Part shown: positions 5,779-7,472 of the stretch, one piece after another
How positions within the stretch are numbered: the stretch's first letter is position 1
Layout: every line of letters starts with the position of its first letter
DNA from: Lachnospiraceae bacterium
GTDB taxonomy: Bacteria > Bacillota_A > Clostridia > Lachnospirales > Lachnospiraceae
Direction: 5' to 3'
Length of the DNA stretch: 7,472 nucleotides
NCBI GenBank assembly: GCA_016287765.1
Contig: JAEEWS010000067.1
Coordinates: 1 to 7,472 of the forward strand
Notes under the pieces: model-generated
Told to the model about the DNA's origin: nothing
The model's input: only the letters and a program-made list of their open reading frames with translations
Databases searched by the model: none
Translations under genes and position numbers: made by a program

Positions 5779-7202
5779 AAAAAGGCGAGATCTACGAAGG
5801 AAAAGTTGAAAAGTTGTTGTTCCCAAACAAGGGGATAGTGGTGGTCGAGACTGAGGAAGGGCAGGAAAAATGCACGGTTAAGAATGTGCTTCCTGGGCAG
5901 AAGATCTCTTTCAGAGTGACGAAAAAACGCCACGGTGATTGCGAAGGAATGGCATTAAAGGTGCTGGAAAAGGCTGAAAACGAGAAGGATGTACCCAATT
6001 GCCCTCATTTCGGTATGTGCGGTGGTTGCACTTATCAATCACTTTCCTATGAAGATCAGCTGGAGATAAAGAAAAAACAGGTTTTGGAACTTTTAAGGCC
6101 GGTGCTCGGCAATATTGCGGAGGATCCGGAAATCTTTGAGGGTATAAAAGAGAGCCCCAAAAGGTCGGAATATAAAAACAAGATGGAATTCTCCTTCGGA
6201 GATGTTTGTAAGGGCGGTGAATTGGCGCTGGGACTTCATAAGAGAGGCTCCTTTTACGATGTGGTGCCCGTTCCGGAATGCAGGATCGTGTGCGGAGATA
6301 TAAGAAAAGTTATCACCGCTGTGTACGATGAATGTATTAAACAAAATCTTACCTATTATCACAAAATGAGTCACGAGGGGCTGCTCCGCCATCTCGTTAT
6401 CCGCCGCAGTGAAAAGGCGGATGAGCTTTTGGTTATGCTGGTAACCACTTCTCAGGTGCAGTTTGATATTGAATCCCTTGCAAAAGTGCTTAAGGAACTT
6501 CCCCTTGAAGGGAAGATAGCAGGTTTTCTTCATTGTGTTAATGATTCTCTTGCAGACAACGTGCAGGCGGATGAGCTTCGTGTGATCTTCGGACGGGATC
6601 ATTTTACCGAAGAGCTCCTTGGACTTGATTTTAAAGTAACACCTTTCAGCTTCTTTCAGACCAATTCTTCCGGAGCGGAGGTGCTTTACGATACGGTCCG
6701 TAAATTCAGCCTGAACAGCGGTCTCACCAGTGGAAAAGACGATCTTCCGGTCATATATGATCTCTACTCCGGAACCGGTACCATAGCCCAGCTCCTTGCG
6801 CCTGTTGCCAAAAAGGTGATCGGTGTTGAAATAGTGGAAGAGGCTGTGGAATCCGCAAAAAACAATGCAGCATTGAACGGACTCACCAACTGCGAATTTA
6901 TCGCGGGGGATGTGCTTAAGGTCATCGATGAAATAGAGGAAAAGCCGGATTTTATCATTCTGGATCCGCCGCGTGACGGTATTCACCCCAAGGCTTTACC
7001 TAAGCTTCTGGCTTACGGTGTTCAGAATATGATCTACATTTCCTGTAAACCCACATCTCTTGCCCGCGATCTCCCTGCATTTCTGGAGGCAGGATACCGA
7101 GTTAAGAAACTGGCAATGGCAGATATGTTCCCATGGACGGCAAACGTCGAGACTGTATGCCTCTTGAGCAATCGAAAACCTGACTCATATGTGCACCTGT
7201 AG
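5775..7202 (+). CDS. rlmD: 23S rRNA (uracil-C5)-methyltransferase, RlmD/RumA (TrmA) family
   Basis: A 475-residue SAM-dependent enzyme forming 5-methyluridine in RNA, most likely 23S rRNA (RumA modifies U1939; Bacillus RlmCD modifies two sites). ATG 5775 overlaps the acetyltransferase stop and has AAAGG (5761-5765) 9 nt upstream. The domains run in order: an N-terminal TRAM RNA-binding domain (about 1-62); a [4Fe-4S] set C76, C82, C85 and C169 (CPHFGMCGGC, then PECR); a central RNA-binding region; QTNSSGAEVLY (295-305); the SAM loop YDLYSGTGT (328-336); DPPRDG (397-402); the nucleophile C424 in YISCKPTSLARDL; and the general base E459 in NVETVCLL. SCKP replaces the SCNP of Escherichia coli. 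The protein ends eight residues after the LLSNR region (KPDSYVHL); the catalytic core is complete, but the tail may be cut by a junction. The paralogues RlmCD and TrmFO-like activities cannot be separated here, so the symbol is by family. Confidence 0.92.
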   Translation: MKKGEIYEGKVEKLLFPNKGIVVVETEEGQEKCTVKNVLPGQKISFRVTKKRHGDCEGMALKVLEKAENEKDVPNCPHFGMCGGCTYQSLSYEDQLEIKKKQVLELLRPVLGNIAEDPEIFEGIKESPKRSEYKNKMEFSFGDVCKGGELALGLHKRGSFYDVVPVPECRIVCGDIRKVITAVYDECIKQNLTYYHKMSHEGLLRHLVIRRSEKADELLVMLVTTSQVQFDIESLAKVLKELPLEGKIAGFLHCVNDSLADNVQADELRVIFGRDHFTEELLGLDFKVTPFSFFQTNSSGAEVLYDTVRKFSLNSGLTSGKDDLPVIYDLYSGTGTIAQLLAPVAKKVIGVEIVEEAVESAKNNAALNGLTNCEFIAGDVLKVIDEIEEKPDFIILDPPRDGIHPKALPKLLAYGVQNMIYISCKPTSLARDLPAFLEAGYRVKKLAMADMFPWTANVETVCLLSNRKPDSYVHL

Positions 7203-7366
7203 GCTATCCGGACATGGAGACCATGAACATCGTGGACACGCAGATGTACATTGGCGGGTATCAGGTGAAGCTGGTCAGCGATACAAGCTACGGGAGCTTG
7301 TGGGAGGTGAGCTTTACGCTGAAGGAGTTTAGATTCGCAACCAAATTTAACATTTCACCTATGTAA
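7184..7366 (+). pseudogene. orphan reading frame, probable gene remnant
   Basis: A frame different from that of the methyltransferase is open from 7184 to a TAA at 7364-7366. From about 7205 to 7330 it has coding-like character: mixed polar and hydrophobic strands such as VDTQMYIGGYQVKLVSD and LWEVSFTLKEF, and G/C-rich third positions. The first ATG is at 7214, but no ribosome site fits it; GGAG at 7216-7219 lies only 3 nt before ATG 7223. After about 7333 the DNA becomes AT-rich and the peptide loses that character. I read it as an internal or C-terminal fragment of a larger protein. The strand-rich text hints at a structural protein, but I do not recognise the family. A real 50-residue gene is less likely. 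Confidence 0.4.
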
Positions 7367-7382
7367 ATGTTCGGTTTGGTTG
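7338..7382. repeat. imperfect 18-nt inverted repeat (hairpin or operator-like)
   Basis: The left arm (7338-7355, starting CAACCAAA and ending AACATTT) and right arm (7365-7382, starting AAATGTT and ending TTTGGTTG) are complementary at 15 of 18 positions. Two of the three exceptions are G-U pairs in RNA, leaving one mismatch. The 9-nt loop is CACCTATGT. No T-run follows on either strand, so it is not a standard terminator. It lies immediately before the possible -35 box of the next gene. Confidence 0.75.
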
Positions 7383-7383
7383 G

Positions 7384-7412
7384 TGGACATTTCTTTGCCT
7401 TACAATTACGAT
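7384..7412 (+). promoter_or_regulatory. possible promoter of the gene starting at 7446
   Basis: TGGACA (7384-7389, five of six) and TACGAT (7407-7412, four of six) are 17 nt apart. A better -10 candidate, GATAAT (7410-7415), overlaps it but with a 20-nt spacer. The location between the inverted repeat and the ribosome site suits a promoter, but the sequence match is modest. Confidence 0.35.
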
Positions 7413-7445
7413 AATGTTAAAAATAATTGCAAAGGTGAGGTATTT

Positions 7446-7472
7446 ATGAGAAAATATTACTTAGACAATATC
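7446..7472 (+). CDS. start of a gene, possibly a family 3 membrane acyltransferase (partial)
   Basis: ATG 7446 is preceded by AGGTGAGG (7433-7440) with 5 nt spacing, a good ribosome site. The frame runs off the window after nine codons, MRKYYLDNI. A short basic N-terminus followed by 'YLDNI/L' is how many Acyl_transf_3 (OafA-like, O-acyltransferase) membrane proteins begin, but nine residues are too few for more than a suggestion. It lies after the AT-rich inverted-repeat segment and is probably transcribed separately from the operon. Confidence 0.6.

Noticed and set aside
6093..6986. Long open frame of 297 codons on the minus strand
   Set aside because: It lies fully antisense to the well-supported methyltransferase, has no ribosome site or recognisable motif, and is explained by the codon pattern of the opposite strand.
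7184..7366. Frame after the methyltransferase stop as a frameshifted RlmD tail
   Set aside because: The peptide does not resemble the methyltransferase family, and the RlmD motifs are complete before the stop.
7403..7429. CAATTA/TAATTG inverted repeat around the possible -10 region
   Set aside because: The six-base AT-rich arms separated by 15 nt are expected by chance in such DNA.

Overview
The window looks like chromosomal DNA from a low-to-moderate GC Bacillota, most likely a Clostridia of the Lachnospiraceae type. This is inferred from strong GGAGG-type ribosome sites, TTGACA/TATAAT promoters, a Thr-Pro linker and Big_2-type Ig-like domains in exported proteins, a FliD-like protein, and the style of the RlmD protein. 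No 16S rRNA or other taxonomic marker is present, so the assignment is tentative.

Left edge (1-240): possibly the last codons of an upstream gene, then a long perfect hairpin terminator and a tRNA-Leu(CAG) gene on the minus strand. The tRNA has a near-consensus promoter at 217-189. A divergent gene (289-1923, plus strand) follows. It encodes an exported or membrane-anchored protein with a Thr-Pro linker, three tandem Ig-like repeats, an unassigned middle region and a C-terminal Big_2-type domain.

Centre (1963-7202): an extended -10 promoter starts what appears to be one operon of five tightly packed plus-strand genes: a cytidylate kinase-like P-loop protein; a FliD-like protein that starts after a 54-nt gap; a secreted subtilisin-family (S8) protease that starts one base after the FliD-like stop; a GNAT acetyltransferase (ATGA overlap); and an RlmD/RumA-type rRNA uracil-C5 methyltransferase (ATGA overlap). 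The last two overlaps are classic translational coupling. The operon mixes housekeeping-type enzymes (nucleotide kinase-like, acetyltransferase, rRNA methyltransferase) with two apparently extracellular proteins. The FliD-like/subtilase pair is the least expected part.

Right edge (7203-7472): the methyltransferase frame stops where a different frame, with good coding character but no start signal, runs to 7366. This may be a gene remnant at a recombination junction. It passes into an AT-rich stretch with an imperfect 18-nt inverted repeat, a possible promoter, and the first nine codons of a new gene (MRKYYLDNI). That peptide resembles the N-terminus of family 3 membrane acyltransferases.

The best leads for something undescribed are the FliD-like/subtilase pair and the junction downstream of the methyltransferase. 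No CRISPR array, insertion sequence or complete mobile element was seen.
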